From Rhodocyclaceae bacterium (GTDB lineage: Bacteria; Pseudomonadota; Gammaproteobacteria; Burkholderiales; Rhodocyclaceae): a stretch of 64,000 nucleotides of DNA. The notes beneath the pieces were generated by a model. It saw only the letters and a list, made by a program, of their open reading frames with translations. It had not been told where the DNA came from and made no database searches. Below, piece after piece: positions 9,323 to 17,803 of this stretch (its first letter is position 1; each line of letters opens with the position of its first letter). The stretch lies in assembly GCA_013791905.1 (NCBI GenBank), contig VMSX01000006.1, forward strand, positions 118,090 to 182,089. Reading direction: 5' to 3'. A program made the translations under genes and the position numbers.

Positions 9323-9937
9323 TCAGATTTCAGTCTGCTCAGAAATCTCCAAGGCGTCATCAACCTCAATACCGAGGTAACGAACCGTGCTCTCCAGCTT
9401 GGAATGGCCAAGCAGTAACTGTACGGCCCTGAGGTTCTTCGTGCGCTTGTAGATCAAGGTTGCCTTGGTGCGCCGCATCGAATGCGTCCCGTAGGCGGAC
9501 GAGTCCAGGCCAGCCGCTGCAACCCAATGATGAACAATCCGCGCATATTGGCGCGTCGAGACATGCGGCGATCTGCCGATGCGGCTCGGGAACAGATACT
9601 GATCGCCTCGTAGGCGGGCCTTTTCTAACCAGGCAGCCACAGCCGTTCTGGTCGGCTCGGTCAGCTCGAACTGGACTGGCCGCTGCGTCTTGCGCTGGAC
9701 GACCATGGCACGCGGGAGAATCTGATTCCCGTGGGTCACGTCGCGCACGCGCAGATTGACGAGGTCACATCCGCGCAGCTTGCTATCGATGGCCAGGTTG
9801 AACATGGCGAGGTCCCGGACTGCATGGGCGTTCTGCAAATGGATGCGGATTGCCCAGATGTCTTTCGGCTTGAGCGGGGGCTTCTGGCCAACCAGCTTGC
9901 CCTTGTTCCATGCCTCGCGTTTCTGAATGGATTCCAT
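9323..9937 (-). CDS. Small tyrosine recombinase
   Basis: 204 residues, FimB/FimE-like length without a full N-terminal SAM domain. All catalytic positions are visible: Arg in DSKLRGCDLVNL, Lys in VQRKTQRP, HSMRR (H-x-x-R), GHSKLESTVRYLG (His and nucleophile Tyr). It cuts and rejoins DNA at specific sites. It is transcribed leftwards, away from the array of repeat-separated genes on its right; the first repeat copy lies 36 bp upstream of its start codon. It is too short to be a canonical integron integrase and lacks the IntI-specific extra helix. Its site is not proven; serving the adjacent repeats is the hypothesis developed in the findings. Confidence 0.88.
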   Translation of the reverse strand: MESIQKREAWNKGKLVGQKPPLKPKDIWAIRIHLQNAHAVRDLAMFNLAIDSKLRGCDLVNLRVRDVTHGNQILPRAMVVQRKTQRPVQFELTEPTRTAVAAWLEKARLRGDQYLFPSRIGRSPHVSTRQYARIVHHWVAAAGLDSSAYGTHSMRRTKATLIYKRTKNLRAVQLLLGHSKLESTVRYLGIEVDDALEISEQTEI

Positions 9938-9972
9938 ATCAGACTCCTTGGTGGTTGATCGGAATCCGATTG

Positions 9973-10006
9973 TTTTTCAAAATTCATCGCCTTCCTCGTT
10001 CTATGG
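9973..10006. repeat. Repeat copy R0, core module only (attI-like position)
   Basis: TTTTTCAAAAT, then 13 variable bases, then CGTTCTATGG. The same core with exactly 13 variable bases occurs in copies at 16954, 17742, 19368 and 21145. R0 lacks the 20-bp left module found in the others. It lies between the recombinase start (9937) and the first rightward gene (10033). Confidence 0.75.
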
Positions 10007-10032
10007 GCATCCAGTCCAGAACGGAGGTTTGC

Positions 10033-10527
10033 ATGTCGATCATCTTTTCCCCGCGCAACGGCAAGCTTGCTCTTGCCATTACTGCCGTGACAGGCGGTGC
10101 CGTGCTGGCGATCGGCGATCCGTTCTTGATGGTGTTCGCCAGCCCTATTCTGGGGGCAGCACTATCTTTGGCGCTTGTCTCAGCCGTATTGCCGTGGCTA
10201 CTCGGCCCGGCCCGGCGTGGATACCTCCATGGCACGGGACGTCAAGCCTGCTGGGCATATCTTGGGCATACTATCCGTGGAGACTGGGATGACGTCGGGC
10301 AGCTTTGGATCAGTCTCACGGATTGCCATCACGCCAGCGGTCTGGACCTGCTGGGTCGGTTGGATCGAGTAGCCAATGCCGACAAACGCAAGGATGGTGC
10401 AAAGGGCTGGGTGCTAACCGATAAAGGCATGACCCTACTGCTTGCCAACCTGCGGGGTGATCCGTTCCCGATCCACAAGCTGCGCTTGTTTCTGGAACGC
10501 GAGGTCTGGCAGGCGCGGCGGGGATAA
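10033..10527 (+). CDS. Unknown protein with two membrane segments
   Basis: 164 residues. The ATG at 10033 has a good ribosome binding site (GGAGG, 5 nt spacing); upstream in-frame ATGs would read through repeat R0. Residues ~12-30 and 33-55 are hydrophobic (ALAITAVTGGAVLAIG and the following stretch), then a cytosolic domain with LGHTIRGDWDDVGQLW. It is the first gene of a tight operon that continues with the sigma-like factor (ATG directly after the TAA). Not recognised; it could be a regulator or anti-sigma-like partner by position only. Confidence 0.55.
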   Translation: MSIIFSPRNGKLALAITAVTGGAVLAIGDPFLMVFASPILGAALSLALVSAVLPWLLGPARRGYLHGTGRQACWAYLGHTIRGDWDDVGQLWISLTDCHHASGLDLLGRLDRVANADKRKDGAKGWVLTDKGMTLLLANLRGDPFPIHKLRLFLEREVWQARRG

Positions 10528-11427
10528 ATGATGATGCAATCAATAAGATCGATGCAGACCATGGTTCCCGTCCTTACATGCGTCAGGTATATTTCTGCGC
10601 CATTCCGTCTGATGCAGCCCATATCGCGAAACCAGCGCCAAGTGTTGAAATTGTCGAGCCTGACTCAAGTCGAAGAAGACCGCATCGTTCATCTGTGGGC
10701 CGAACGACGGCGCGGTCTTTCCGTTACCGAGATGACGGAACTATGCGGCCTGGTCAAACGTCTGCTGATGCGCTCCCGCCTGCCGCCGGAATATGCCGAC
10801 CCGCAAGCGAGGGCCGACCTGATCCACGACTTCATCGTCCAGAAGATCATCCTGAACCAGCACAGCAGCGAGGCCGGCCCGCTCGCCAGCGTCCATGTAC
10901 TGCACGGCTATCTGAAGAATTTCATCAAGGACCAATACCGCGACGCCGCGCGCAACGCCACCCAATCGCTCGACGAGAACACGGGCGATGAGGATGCCGA
11001 CGCCGATGCCGGTGAAAGCGAGGTAGCGGATAGCCGGCTGACCACTTCCCAGCATCAACTGCTCGTCGAAGCCGGCATCGACCTCGGCAATGCGGTCGAA
11101 TCGGCGCGCCGCTTCGTCGCGATGCTCGAAGCTGCCGAAAAAGCCTATCTCGCCCTCAACACATGTAGCGACGACGAGGATCAGTACCCCATCTCGGCCA
11201 TCGCCGACCGCCTGCGCCTCGGCAGCAGCTACCACTACAAGGCCAAACAACTTGGGATCACTGGCAGCAAGGGCGGCTTCTATCAGGGCTACGAAAAAAC
11301 CCGCATCGGCCAGTGGCTCGTTTCGGTCGGCGCACAGATTAGCCACGAGTGGCAGCGCGAGCTGATGATCCTGCTCGTCATCCTCTGCCATCAGGTACTC
11401 GAACAGTGCCAGGAGGATTGCGCATGA
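10528..11427 (+). CDS. Putative sigma-70/ECF-like factor
   Basis: Up to 299 residues. Residues ~85-135 resemble sigma region 2: DLIHDFIVQKIIL, then a helix ending LKNFIKDQYRDAAR, followed by SLDE as in many ECF factors. The C-terminal half (AEKAYLALNT, then ISAIADRLRLGSSYHYKAKQ) could be region 4-like helix-turn-helix. The first ~38 codons from 10528 look non-coding; GTG at 10642 is a plausible alternative start. It is followed, with an AGGAGG and ATGA overlap, by a membrane protein, as sigma/anti-sigma pairs are. Sigma function is inference from region 2 resemblance. Confidence 0.5.
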   Translation: MMMQSIRSMQTMVPVLTCVRYISAPFRLMQPISRNQRQVLKLSSLTQVEEDRIVHLWAERRRGLSVTEMTELCGLVKRLLMRSRLPPEYADPQARADLIHDFIVQKIILNQHSSEAGPLASVHVLHGYLKNFIKDQYRDAARNATQSLDENTGDEDADADAGESEVADSRLTTSQHQLLVEAGIDLGNAVESARRFVAMLEAAEKAYLALNTCSDDEDQYPISAIADRLRLGSSYHYKAKQLGITGSKGGFYQGYEKTRIGQWLVSVGAQISHEWQRELMILLVILCHQVLEQCQEDCA

Positions 11428-12512
11428 CGGCCCGGCTCTATCCGCCGCTCGAACGTATCCGCAACGAGCTTTTTGAAGCACCCACTCGCCGTCCCGCCAG
11501 CGCCGATTTTTCGGAAACCGACGACGATCCCCGTTGGAGCACACTCGCCAGTGATCCGCTCCCGGACTTCATCACCGACCTGATCCAGCGGCAAGCTGCT
11601 GCAAGGCAAGCCCATCCGCAGGCCCCACCCGCTGTCGGGCAGATTCGCTGCCTTTCCTCTGTCCCCGCTGCCGCAGGCGAGTCTCGCCCGCTGGCACGCA
11701 ATGTTGGCGTGCTGCTCGGCGCCCATCTGGGCGGCAAGCGCTGGTCCGGCTGGCTGGTGGCACAGGAGGTCGATTACGCCAGCGACCGCGACCTCGTCAT
11801 CGAAGCAGACGACGGTCCGGTCGACCCCATCGCCGGCATGGTGCAAACCTGGAACCCGGTGCGCGTCCTCATTGACGGCCAAGAGCACATCCTCGGCAAG
11901 CTCTCGCCCCTGCGTCTCGCCGCCGTGATGGCGTTGGCCGAAGCGCAGCAGGCAGGCGGCGGCGCCCGGCCGCGCCCCGGCAAGGTTTATGGCTGGGATC
12001 TCGCCGAGGGCATCGTCGTCGCCACCGGCACGCCGTTGGGCGACCCGGACGACCCACGCCACGCATACCGGGCGCTCTACCGGCAACTGGCCGAGGAAAT
12101 AATCGGCGCTGGCGAGACGGCACCCACTGCTGCTACAAGACACAACTGGCTGGTGCGAACCTTCGTCCGCCCGGCCTGGACATTCGGGGCCATTGCCTTC
12201 AGTGCAGCGCTGGCAGTGCATACCTTGTTCAGTCTCGGTCCGAGAACCGAGACTCTTAGCCATACGGGGAAAGAACCGGCCGCGCGCCCGCTGCCCCCGA
12301 GCAGCGGCGAAGTCCTGCGCATTACCCTGGCCGCCAATGGCAACTTGAGCATCCTGCGCGATCTGCTCGCATTGCCCGGCGTTTCGTTCCGCCATATCGA
12401 GCCGGACAACGAGGCCATGATCGTCTGGCTGCATGTTCCCGCAGGCAGCGACGTTGCCGCCCAAGCCGCTAAATTGCCCGGCGTCGTGGCTGTTCAGGTG
12501 GTTCCGCAATGA
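11424..12512 (+). CDS. Single-pass membrane protein of protease/CHASE2 operon
   Basis: 363 residues, strong ribosome binding site AGGAGG 7 nt before ATG. A soluble N-terminal part (~1-240) is followed by one membrane segment (about residues 250-270, TFGAIAFSAALAVHTLF) and a C-terminal periplasmic domain of ~90 residues with a ferredoxin-like pattern (RITLAANGNLSILRDLL). This inside-TM-outside layout and position after a sigma-like gene suggest an anti-sigma or sensor, not proven. Residues ~22-30 (RRPASADFS) are encoded by a copy of the dispersed repeat. It overlaps the next gene by 4 nt. Confidence 0.6.
   Translation: MTARLYPPLERIRNELFEAPTRRPASADFSETDDDPRWSTLASDPLPDFITDLIQRQAAARQAHPQAPPAVGQIRCLSSVPAAAGESRPLARNVGVLLGAHLGGKRWSGWLVAQEVDYASDRDLVIEADDGPVDPIAGMVQTWNPVRVLIDGQEHILGKLSPLRLAAVMALAEAQQAGGGARPRPGKVYGWDLAEGIVVATGTPLGDPDDPRHAYRALYRQLAEEIIGAGETAPTAATRHNWLVRTFVRPAWTFGAIAFSAALAVHTLFSLGPRTETLSHTGKEPAARPLPPSSGEVLRITLAANGNLSILRDLLALPGVSFRHIEPDNEAMIVWLHVPAGSDVAAQAAKLPGVVAVQVVPQ
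11486..11512. repeat. Repeat copy R1, left module inside coding sequence
   Basis: TCGCCGTCCCGCCAGCGCCG followed by ATTTTTC, nearly identical to the left module of the intergenic copies, but inside the 11424-12512 gene and in frame. The core to its right has decayed. Confidence 0.7.
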
Positions 12513-13540
12513 TGCTGCGGCTGCTTTTCGCCACGATTGCCGGTCTGCTGGCCGCCACGGCACACGCGCAAGAGTGCGCCGCAGGATCGCCGGTCGAGCG
12601 CATGCTGTGCGCCAATCCATCGCTGGCCGCACTTGACGACAATCTGCGCATGGCCCAACGCCAATACCGTGGCGATGCGCTCATCGACGCCTGGCGCGAA
12701 CGTCTGGTGCGGCAGTGCAAGGACGCAGGGGATGAGGGGGACTGCCTGGTGCAGGCCTATCTCGGCGAACTGGCGCATACCCAGCGCATCCTTGATGCCC
12801 GCACGGAAAAGAAGCTCGCCGAACTTGCAGGCGGCACCGGGCTGGATGCTGGCGAAGGGCGCAGCATCTCCACCGGCAAGCCGGCCAAGGGCATTGCCCG
12901 CACTCGCAGCGGAAAGGCTCCCGAAGAAATCTTCGCCCTTGCCAGCCGCAGTGTCGTGCTCGTCGCCGCCTACGGCAAGCGGCTCAAGCTGCTCGACAAG
13001 GTGGCCTACGGTGGCGGCGTCGCCATCGCCCCAGGCCGGGTGGCGACCAACTGCCATGTCATCGACAGCATGGATCGCATCGTGGTCGCGCACGACGGCA
13101 ACACCTACGCCGCCAAGCTGCTGGCCGAAAGCCCCCGCAACGACATCTGCGTGCTGCACGTCGATCAACTGCCGGCCAGCCCGGCAACCTTGCGCCCCTT
13201 GTCCGAGGCCCGACCCGGCCAGATCGTCTACGTCATCGGCAACCCGCTCAACATCGGCCTGTCGATCACCGATGGCCTGCTCTCCGCCATCGTCGATGCC
13301 AACCGGCTGCCCGAAACCGGGCTGGCCTCGAAGCTGATCCACTTCAACGCCGACACCTGGCAGGGCAACAGCGGCGGCGGCCTGTTCGACGACCAGGGCG
13401 CCTTGCTGGGCATCCCCACCTTGCGCTGGGTCGCCCGTGGGCAGCCGCCGATGAATCTCGCCGTGCCGCTCTCCGAAGTGGCGCTGGTCGGCCAGTTCGC
13501 TGCCCGGCCGAATGACTTGCAGAAAGTACCGCGCCAATGA
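12509..13540 (+). CDS. Secreted trypsin-like serine protease with LprI-like N-domain
   Basis: 343 residues. The signal peptide (MMLRLLFATIAGLLAATAHA) is followed by a Cys-containing LprI-like domain (ECAAGSPVERMLCANPSLAALD, residues ~21-100 region). A trypsin/HtrA-fold protease follows (about 145-335) with catalytic His in TNCHVID, Asp in RNDICVLHVD and Ser in QGNSGGGLF. It should act in the periplasm or outside. No PDZ domain is seen. ATGA overlaps join it to genes on both sides, so it is made with the membrane protein before and the CHASE2 protein after. Confidence 0.8.
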   Translation: MMLRLLFATIAGLLAATAHAQECAAGSPVERMLCANPSLAALDDNLRMAQRQYRGDALIDAWRERLVRQCKDAGDEGDCLVQAYLGELAHTQRILDARTEKKLAELAGGTGLDAGEGRSISTGKPAKGIARTRSGKAPEEIFALASRSVVLVAAYGKRLKLLDKVAYGGGVAIAPGRVATNCHVIDSMDRIVVAHDGNTYAAKLLAESPRNDICVLHVDQLPASPATLRPLSEARPGQIVYVIGNPLNIGLSITDGLLSAIVDANRLPETGLASKLIHFNADTWQGNSGGGLFDDQGALLGIPTLRWVARGQPPMNLAVPLSEVALVGQFAARPNDLQKVPRQ

Positions 13541-14928
13541 CAATCTCCCCGCAGCTTTACGAACGGCTGATGAAGTTCCACCATGTCGGCGTTGCCGTCG
13601 TGGTCGCCCTCGCCATCTTCATCATCGAACATGCCGGCGCCCTGAACTGGCTGGAAAACCTCACTCTGCGCGTCGCTGCCGGCATGCAGGACGAGGTCGT
13701 CACGGCGCAGGAAGAAGACTCGGCGGATGCCGTCGTCCTCACCATTTCTCCCAAACTCTACGAAACCGCCTTCAAGCAGGTTTCCCCGCTCGACCGCTCG
13801 AGCCTCGCGACGCTGATCGGAAAGCTGGCGGAGCGAAAGCCGAAGATGCTGGTGCTCGACCTCGATGTGTCGCCCGATGCACCCGGCCAGGACGTACTCG
13901 ACAAGACCTTGATCGACCTTGCGAACCAGGGCACGCAAATTGTGCTGGCTACGCCGTTCCCCGTGTTCTCGGAGCCTTTGTTCCAGGCAAAGTTCAAGTG
14001 GATGACGAAGCTGTGCAACGAGGCAAACATCCGCTTCGCCGATAGCCGCCTGCCCGTCACCCAGGGCGTCAACCTGCGCTACTTCAAGGGCCGCAATGCG
14101 CTCGGCGACGTTGCTCATGCCTGGAAAAGCAATTCCAAGAAGCCCGCAGCAATATCGCCCTGCGCCCAGGTCCAGCAGGGCGAAAACTTCGCCGGCTTCC
14201 TCGATGCGAACATGCAGCATGCCGAGCTCGATGCGCGGATCAGCAGCCAGTACGTCGATCAGGTGCATCTCGATCCCGCCACGCTGCGCCGCACGCTGGG
14301 CAGTGTGGAGGACATCGGCGACGATTTGTCCGCCCCAGCGAAGTTGAATCTGGTCGGTAAAACCGTATTCCTTGGCGGCGATTACAGCGGTGCCGACCGT
14401 TTCCAGACCATCGCCCGGCCGGCCCCGGTGCCTGGCGTCGTCGTCCATGCCGCCGCCTACAACGGTGCCCGGCACAACCTGAGCCGCATTTCCCATTGGC
14501 TCGCGTTTCTGGTCGATGTCATCATCGGTACGGTTGCCGGCATGCTGTTCCACCACAGCTGGGCGCGCCACAATGGTGCCCAGCACCGGCTTGCCGCCGC
14601 AGGCAATAAAGACTGGTCGCGCTACATGGTCGCCCGCTTATGGCTTGCAGCCAATTTCCTGCTGCTCGCTGGGGTCATCTGGGTCATTCTGCAATCCGCC
14701 GCCTGCCTGCTTGATTGGCATCTATGGAGCAATCCCGCGCCGATGGTGCTGGGCATCTTCATCAAATCGCTGCTCGGCAGCCGCAGCCATCTCCAACCCG
14801 CAGGCGGCCACGCTCATGCCGATGGCCATGGCCATCATCCGCCGGGCTGGATCGTTGCCAGCGACCTCACCCTCATCGCCCTCCTGCTTGGAGGCCTATG
14901 GCTAATGCTGCTGGTGCTACCTCACTGA
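13537..14928 (+). CDS. CHASE2-domain membrane sensor without an output domain
   Basis: 463 residues. One N-terminal membrane segment (~15-35), then an extracytoplasmic CHASE2 domain (~40-315), recognisable at VVLTISPKLYE, the VLDLDVS strand, and the closing KTVFLGGDYSGADRFQT and VPGVVVHAAAYN stretches. Three further membrane segments follow (~318-340, 372-395, ~440-460), with a His-rich loop (GGHAHADGHGHHPPG) that may bind metal. CHASE2 proteins usually carry a cyclase, kinase or similar output; none is present, so the signal is probably passed to an operon partner. Confidence 0.8.
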   Translation: MTISPQLYERLMKFHHVGVAVVVALAIFIIEHAGALNWLENLTLRVAAGMQDEVVTAQEEDSADAVVLTISPKLYETAFKQVSPLDRSSLATLIGKLAERKPKMLVLDLDVSPDAPGQDVLDKTLIDLANQGTQIVLATPFPVFSEPLFQAKFKWMTKLCNEANIRFADSRLPVTQGVNLRYFKGRNALGDVAHAWKSNSKKPAAISPCAQVQQGENFAGFLDANMQHAELDARISSQYVDQVHLDPATLRRTLGSVEDIGDDLSAPAKLNLVGKTVFLGGDYSGADRFQTIARPAPVPGVVVHAAAYNGARHNLSRISHWLAFLVDVIIGTVAGMLFHHSWARHNGAQHRLAAAGNKDWSRYMVARLWLAANFLLLAGVIWVILQSAACLLDWHLWSNPAPMVLGIFIKSLLGSRSHLQPAGGHAHADGHGHHPPGWIVASDLTLIALLLGGLWLMLLVLPH

Positions 14929-14940
14929 AAGGAACCCACC

Positions 14941-15738
14941 ATGTCCCGTGCCACCCTCGCGCATCTTGCCTTCCCGCTGGCGCTGGCCTTCATGGCCAGC
15001 ACCGCCCACGCCGAGTCCTGCCTGATCCAGCCGATCAAGGAAGCCGCCACGGTACGCGTCGACGGCAAGGACTTCACCCTCAAGCCGGAAAGCAACACTC
15101 CCCTGCCATCGCTCGATCTGCGCCGCTGTACGCATGTGAGCATCGTTTCCGGTCAGGCCAGCATCACCTTCAAGGATGAGAAGCAGGGCTGGCGCCACCT
15201 GAAGCTCGCCGCTGGCGAGTCGCTCACGGAAGCCGCGATGCGCAAAGCCGCTGCCCTGTCGGTCGCGGGTGGCGGCCTGGCGCAGCTCGGCGCGCTGCTG
15301 CGCGGCGATTCCGGCAGCCAGTACGGTCTTTCGCGCGGCGAACCAGCCGTTGCTGGCATGCCCTTCGGCAAGGTGCTGCGCCCGGCCGAACCCTGGGTGC
15401 TCGCCATCGCCCACGCCACCCCGCAAACCCTGGTGCTCACGCCGCCGCTCACCGCCCGCCGGCAGCCGCTCACCCTCGCCATCGCGGCAAGCGAAGCCGC
15501 CCGCATTCCCGCCGATTTCCTCGTCCCCGGCGGCATCTACCGCTGGCGGCTCGAACGCGATGGCAAGGCTCACGAAGGCCGCTTCCAGATACTCGATGCC
15601 GAGAGCCAATCCGCCATTGAAAAGTCCATCGCCGCCATCGGTGCCGAATCTCCTGAACACCGCGCCTTGCTGCGTTCGCTGCAACTCGATGCCGCCGGCC
15701 TCGAATACGACCGCGACCGCACACTCGTCCAACCCTGA
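14941..15738 (+). CDS. Secreted FecR-like domain protein
   Basis: 265 residues with a signal peptide (MSRATLAHLAFPLALAFMASTAHA) and ribosome binding site AAAGGA. Residues ~30-90 (VRVDGKDFTLKPESNTPLP, then CTHVSIVSGQASITFKD) resemble the FecR-type beta domain. The rest is a beta-rich region ending in IYRWRLERDGKAHEGRFQ, as in periplasmic proteins with a carbohydrate- or ligand-binding sandwich. FecR-like domains often accompany CHASE2 and sigma/anti-sigma modules. Exact function unknown. Confidence 0.55.
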   Translation: MSRATLAHLAFPLALAFMASTAHAESCLIQPIKEAATVRVDGKDFTLKPESNTPLPSLDLRRCTHVSIVSGQASITFKDEKQGWRHLKLAAGESLTEAAMRKAAALSVAGGGLAQLGALLRGDSGSQYGLSRGEPAVAGMPFGKVLRPAEPWVLAIAHATPQTLVLTPPLTARRQPLTLAIAASEAARIPADFLVPGGIYRWRLERDGKAHEGRFQILDAESQSAIEKSIAAIGAESPEHRALLRSLQLDAAGLEYDRDRTLVQP

Positions 15739-15754
15739 TCCGTTCTCATCTGCC

Positions 15755-16924
15755 ATGCGCCTACTTGCCCTGATCGCCTCCCTTCTGACCTGCCTGTTCG
15801 CCGCCAGCGCCCAGGCTGCCCCCACCAAGGAATCCCGCGTCGCGCTCGTCATCGGCAACAGCGACTACCGGACGATGACCCGGCTGCTTAATCCGGTTAA
15901 CGACGCCCAGGACATGGCGAAGCTGCTCAAGAGCATCGGCTTCGAGACCGTCGTGTTGCCGAACGCCAACCGGGACCAGGTGCTCGACGGGCTGGAACGC
16001 TTCCAGCGCAACATCCGCAGCGACAGCGTGGCGCTGGTCTTCTTCGCCGGCCATGGCGTGCAGGTTGCCGGGCGCAACTATCTGCTGCCGACCGACGCCA
16101 AGGTCGATAGCGAACTGGCCGTCAAGAACCACGGCATCGCCCTCGACGACGTGCTGGCCACCATGGAAGCCGCCAACGCCCGCATCCGCCTCGTGTATCT
16201 GGATGCCTGCCGCGACACCCCGCCGCAACTGCTTTCCAGCACACGCTCGGCGGCGCAGGGCCTGGCCAAGGTGCCGCAGGCGCGCGGCACCCTGATCGAA
16301 TTCGCCACCGAGCCGGGCATGGTGGCCAAGGATGGCGGCAGCGAGCAGCGCAATTCGCCCTTTACCGCCGCCCTGTTGCGCCACCTGGGTACCCCCGACC
16401 TGCAAATCGAGGATGTCAGCAAGCTGGTGGCGGCCGAGGTCATGCAGGCCACGCGCAACACCCAGCGGCCCTGGAGCGAAGGCAAGATACTCGGCAGCTT
16501 CGTCCCCGTGCCCGGCAAGGGCGAACGGCCGCAAATCATCATCAACGCGCCGGCCATCATGGCTGCGCCCGAATCAGAAACCCGCACCCCCAAACGCAAG
16601 ACGCAGGAAGACTGCACCCGCGAAGCCGCCGAAAAAGACATCGACCAGCGCGACTTCTACGCCTTCACGCAGGCCTGCCTGGCCGGGCGCGAATACAAGG
16701 TGGCGAAATCTGAATCCGAATGCGTCGCCGAATCGCAGCAGCGCGGCATCCACCCCAACGACCTCGTCGACTTCGTCACCGCCTGCAAATACGGCAAGCC
16801 CTATCAGGTCGTGCAGCGCAAGAGCCCCAACGACTGCATTCAGGAAGCGACCAAGCGGGGCCTGACGGGTATGCCCTTGGCCGACTTTGTGAAGAAGTGC
16901 TATGGCGGCGGCGCGTTGAAGTGA
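15755..16924 (+). CDS. Secreted caspase-like (C14) protease with three Cys repeats
   Basis: 389 residues. The signal peptide is MRLLALIASLLTCLFAASAQA. The caspase p20-like domain (~27-250) starts at RVALVIGNSDY, with catalytic His in FFAGHGVQ and Cys in YLDACRD. After a linker, three ~38-residue repeats each with spaced Cys (QEDCTREAAEK..., SECVAESQQRG..., NDCIQEATKRG...) fill the C-terminus and may form disulfide-linked hairpins. The start at 15755 is chosen because the signal peptide begins there; the open frame upstream overlaps the previous gene. It ends the operon 8-10 nt before repeat R2. Confidence 0.85.
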   Translation: MRLLALIASLLTCLFAASAQAAPTKESRVALVIGNSDYRTMTRLLNPVNDAQDMAKLLKSIGFETVVLPNANRDQVLDGLERFQRNIRSDSVALVFFAGHGVQVAGRNYLLPTDAKVDSELAVKNHGIALDDVLATMEAANARIRLVYLDACRDTPPQLLSSTRSAAQGLAKVPQARGTLIEFATEPGMVAKDGGSEQRNSPFTAALLRHLGTPDLQIEDVSKLVAAEVMQATRNTQRPWSEGKILGSFVPVPGKGERPQIIINAPAIMAAPESETRTPKRKTQEDCTREAAEKDIDQRDFYAFTQACLAGREYKVAKSESECVAESQQRGIHPNDLVDFVTACKYGKPYQVVQRKSPNDCIQEATKRGLTGMPLADFVKKCYGGGALK

Positions 16925-16933
16925 GCCACGACC

Positions 16934-16986
16934 GCCGTCCTGCCAGCGCCGACTTTTCAAAATCCGCGAGTGGCTGCGTTCTGGAG
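16934..16986. repeat. Repeat copy R2, complete
   Basis: Left module GCCGTCCTGCCAGCGCCGAC, then TTTTCAAAAT, 13 variable bases and CGTTCTG. It begins about 10 nt after the caspase stop codon. Confidence 0.8.
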
Positions 16987-17014
16987 AGGTCGATGCATCT
17001 TTTGAGGAATGAAA

Positions 17015-17701
17015 ATGAGCTACTACGAGCAAGATGGGTTGCAACGCACTGGCGGAGTTGACGGAGTTGGCGGTGGCCAATTCAACACGCCTGGGATGGG
17101 GCCTATTGGCGAGCAGCAGGCAGCGGGCGTTAACCATATGGACAACATCTGGTCTGCACAAGCCAAGATGGACATAATGAAAAATGCCGGCACTTACGGA
17201 TCAGCGCCGACAAGTTATGTGGGCGGCGGCCGTGCGTCGCCCCCCATGAGCGCATCCGCCCGACGCTTTCTGCGCGGCTTGCTGCTCTTGGCGCTTATCG
17301 CCGGATTGGCCTACGGCGGATGGTGGGCTTATTCCCATCCCGGCCTCGTCAAGCTGCAACTCTACGGAGAATATCCGGTCGCCCGGCAATGGATCGACGA
17401 ACGTAACGGCAAGCCGCTGTTCCAACGAAACCGCGGCATCTTTCGCCCCAAGACGGAAGCCTGGTATGAAGTCGTCGCCGATTACACCATCACCGAAAAG
17501 CTGATCAAGAATCCGCGCATTGGCCTGTGGGGATACGAAGGCACGGTGACCTATCGGTGGCGCGACCAAAATATCCAGCTACCAATCATTGTCCACGTGA
17601 GCGAGGACAGTGGGCGCGTGTATTACGCGCCGACCGTGGCGATGCCGATGTTCTACTATGGCCTCATTGCCGAGAAACTGACGGGGATGAAGGGCGGATG
17701 A
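17015..17701 (+). CDS. Unknown single-pass membrane protein in cassette
   Basis: 228 residues from the ATG at 17015, which is 7 nt from GAGG; the ATG at 17009 is too close to it. A Gly-rich polar N-terminus (~1-85) is followed by one membrane segment (~90-108, LLLLALIAGLAYGGWWAY) and an extracytoplasmic beta-rich domain (NPRIGLWGYEGTVTYRWRD). No known family recognised. It stands alone between repeats R2 and R3, its stop 20 nt before R3. Confidence 0.6.
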   Translation: MSYYEQDGLQRTGGVDGVGGGQFNTPGMGPIGEQQAAGVNHMDNIWSAQAKMDIMKNAGTYGSAPTSYVGGGRASPPMSASARRFLRGLLLLALIAGLAYGGWWAYSHPGLVKLQLYGEYPVARQWIDERNGKPLFQRNRGIFRPKTEAWYEVVADYTITEKLIKNPRIGLWGYEGTVTYRWRDQNIQLPIIVHVSEDSGRVYYAPTVAMPMFYYGLIAEKLTGMKGG

Positions 17702-17720
17702 GCGTATCAAGTTCGTTTTT

Positions 17721-17773
17721 GCCGTCACGCCAGCGCCGACCTTTCAAAAACACTCAACAACCACGTTCTGTCA
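17721..17773. repeat. Repeat copy R3, complete
   Basis: GCCGTCACGCCAGCGCCGAC, CTTTCAAAAA, 13 variable bases, CGTTCTGTCAG. Begins 20 nt after the preceding stop. Confidence 0.8.
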
Positions 17774-17803
17774 GTACCGATCAATTCGCAAAGGGGAAAT
17801 CGC

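Noticed and set aside
15269..15754. N-terminal extension of the caspase gene
   Set aside because: It is the shadow frame of the FecR-like gene; the signal peptide starts at 15755.
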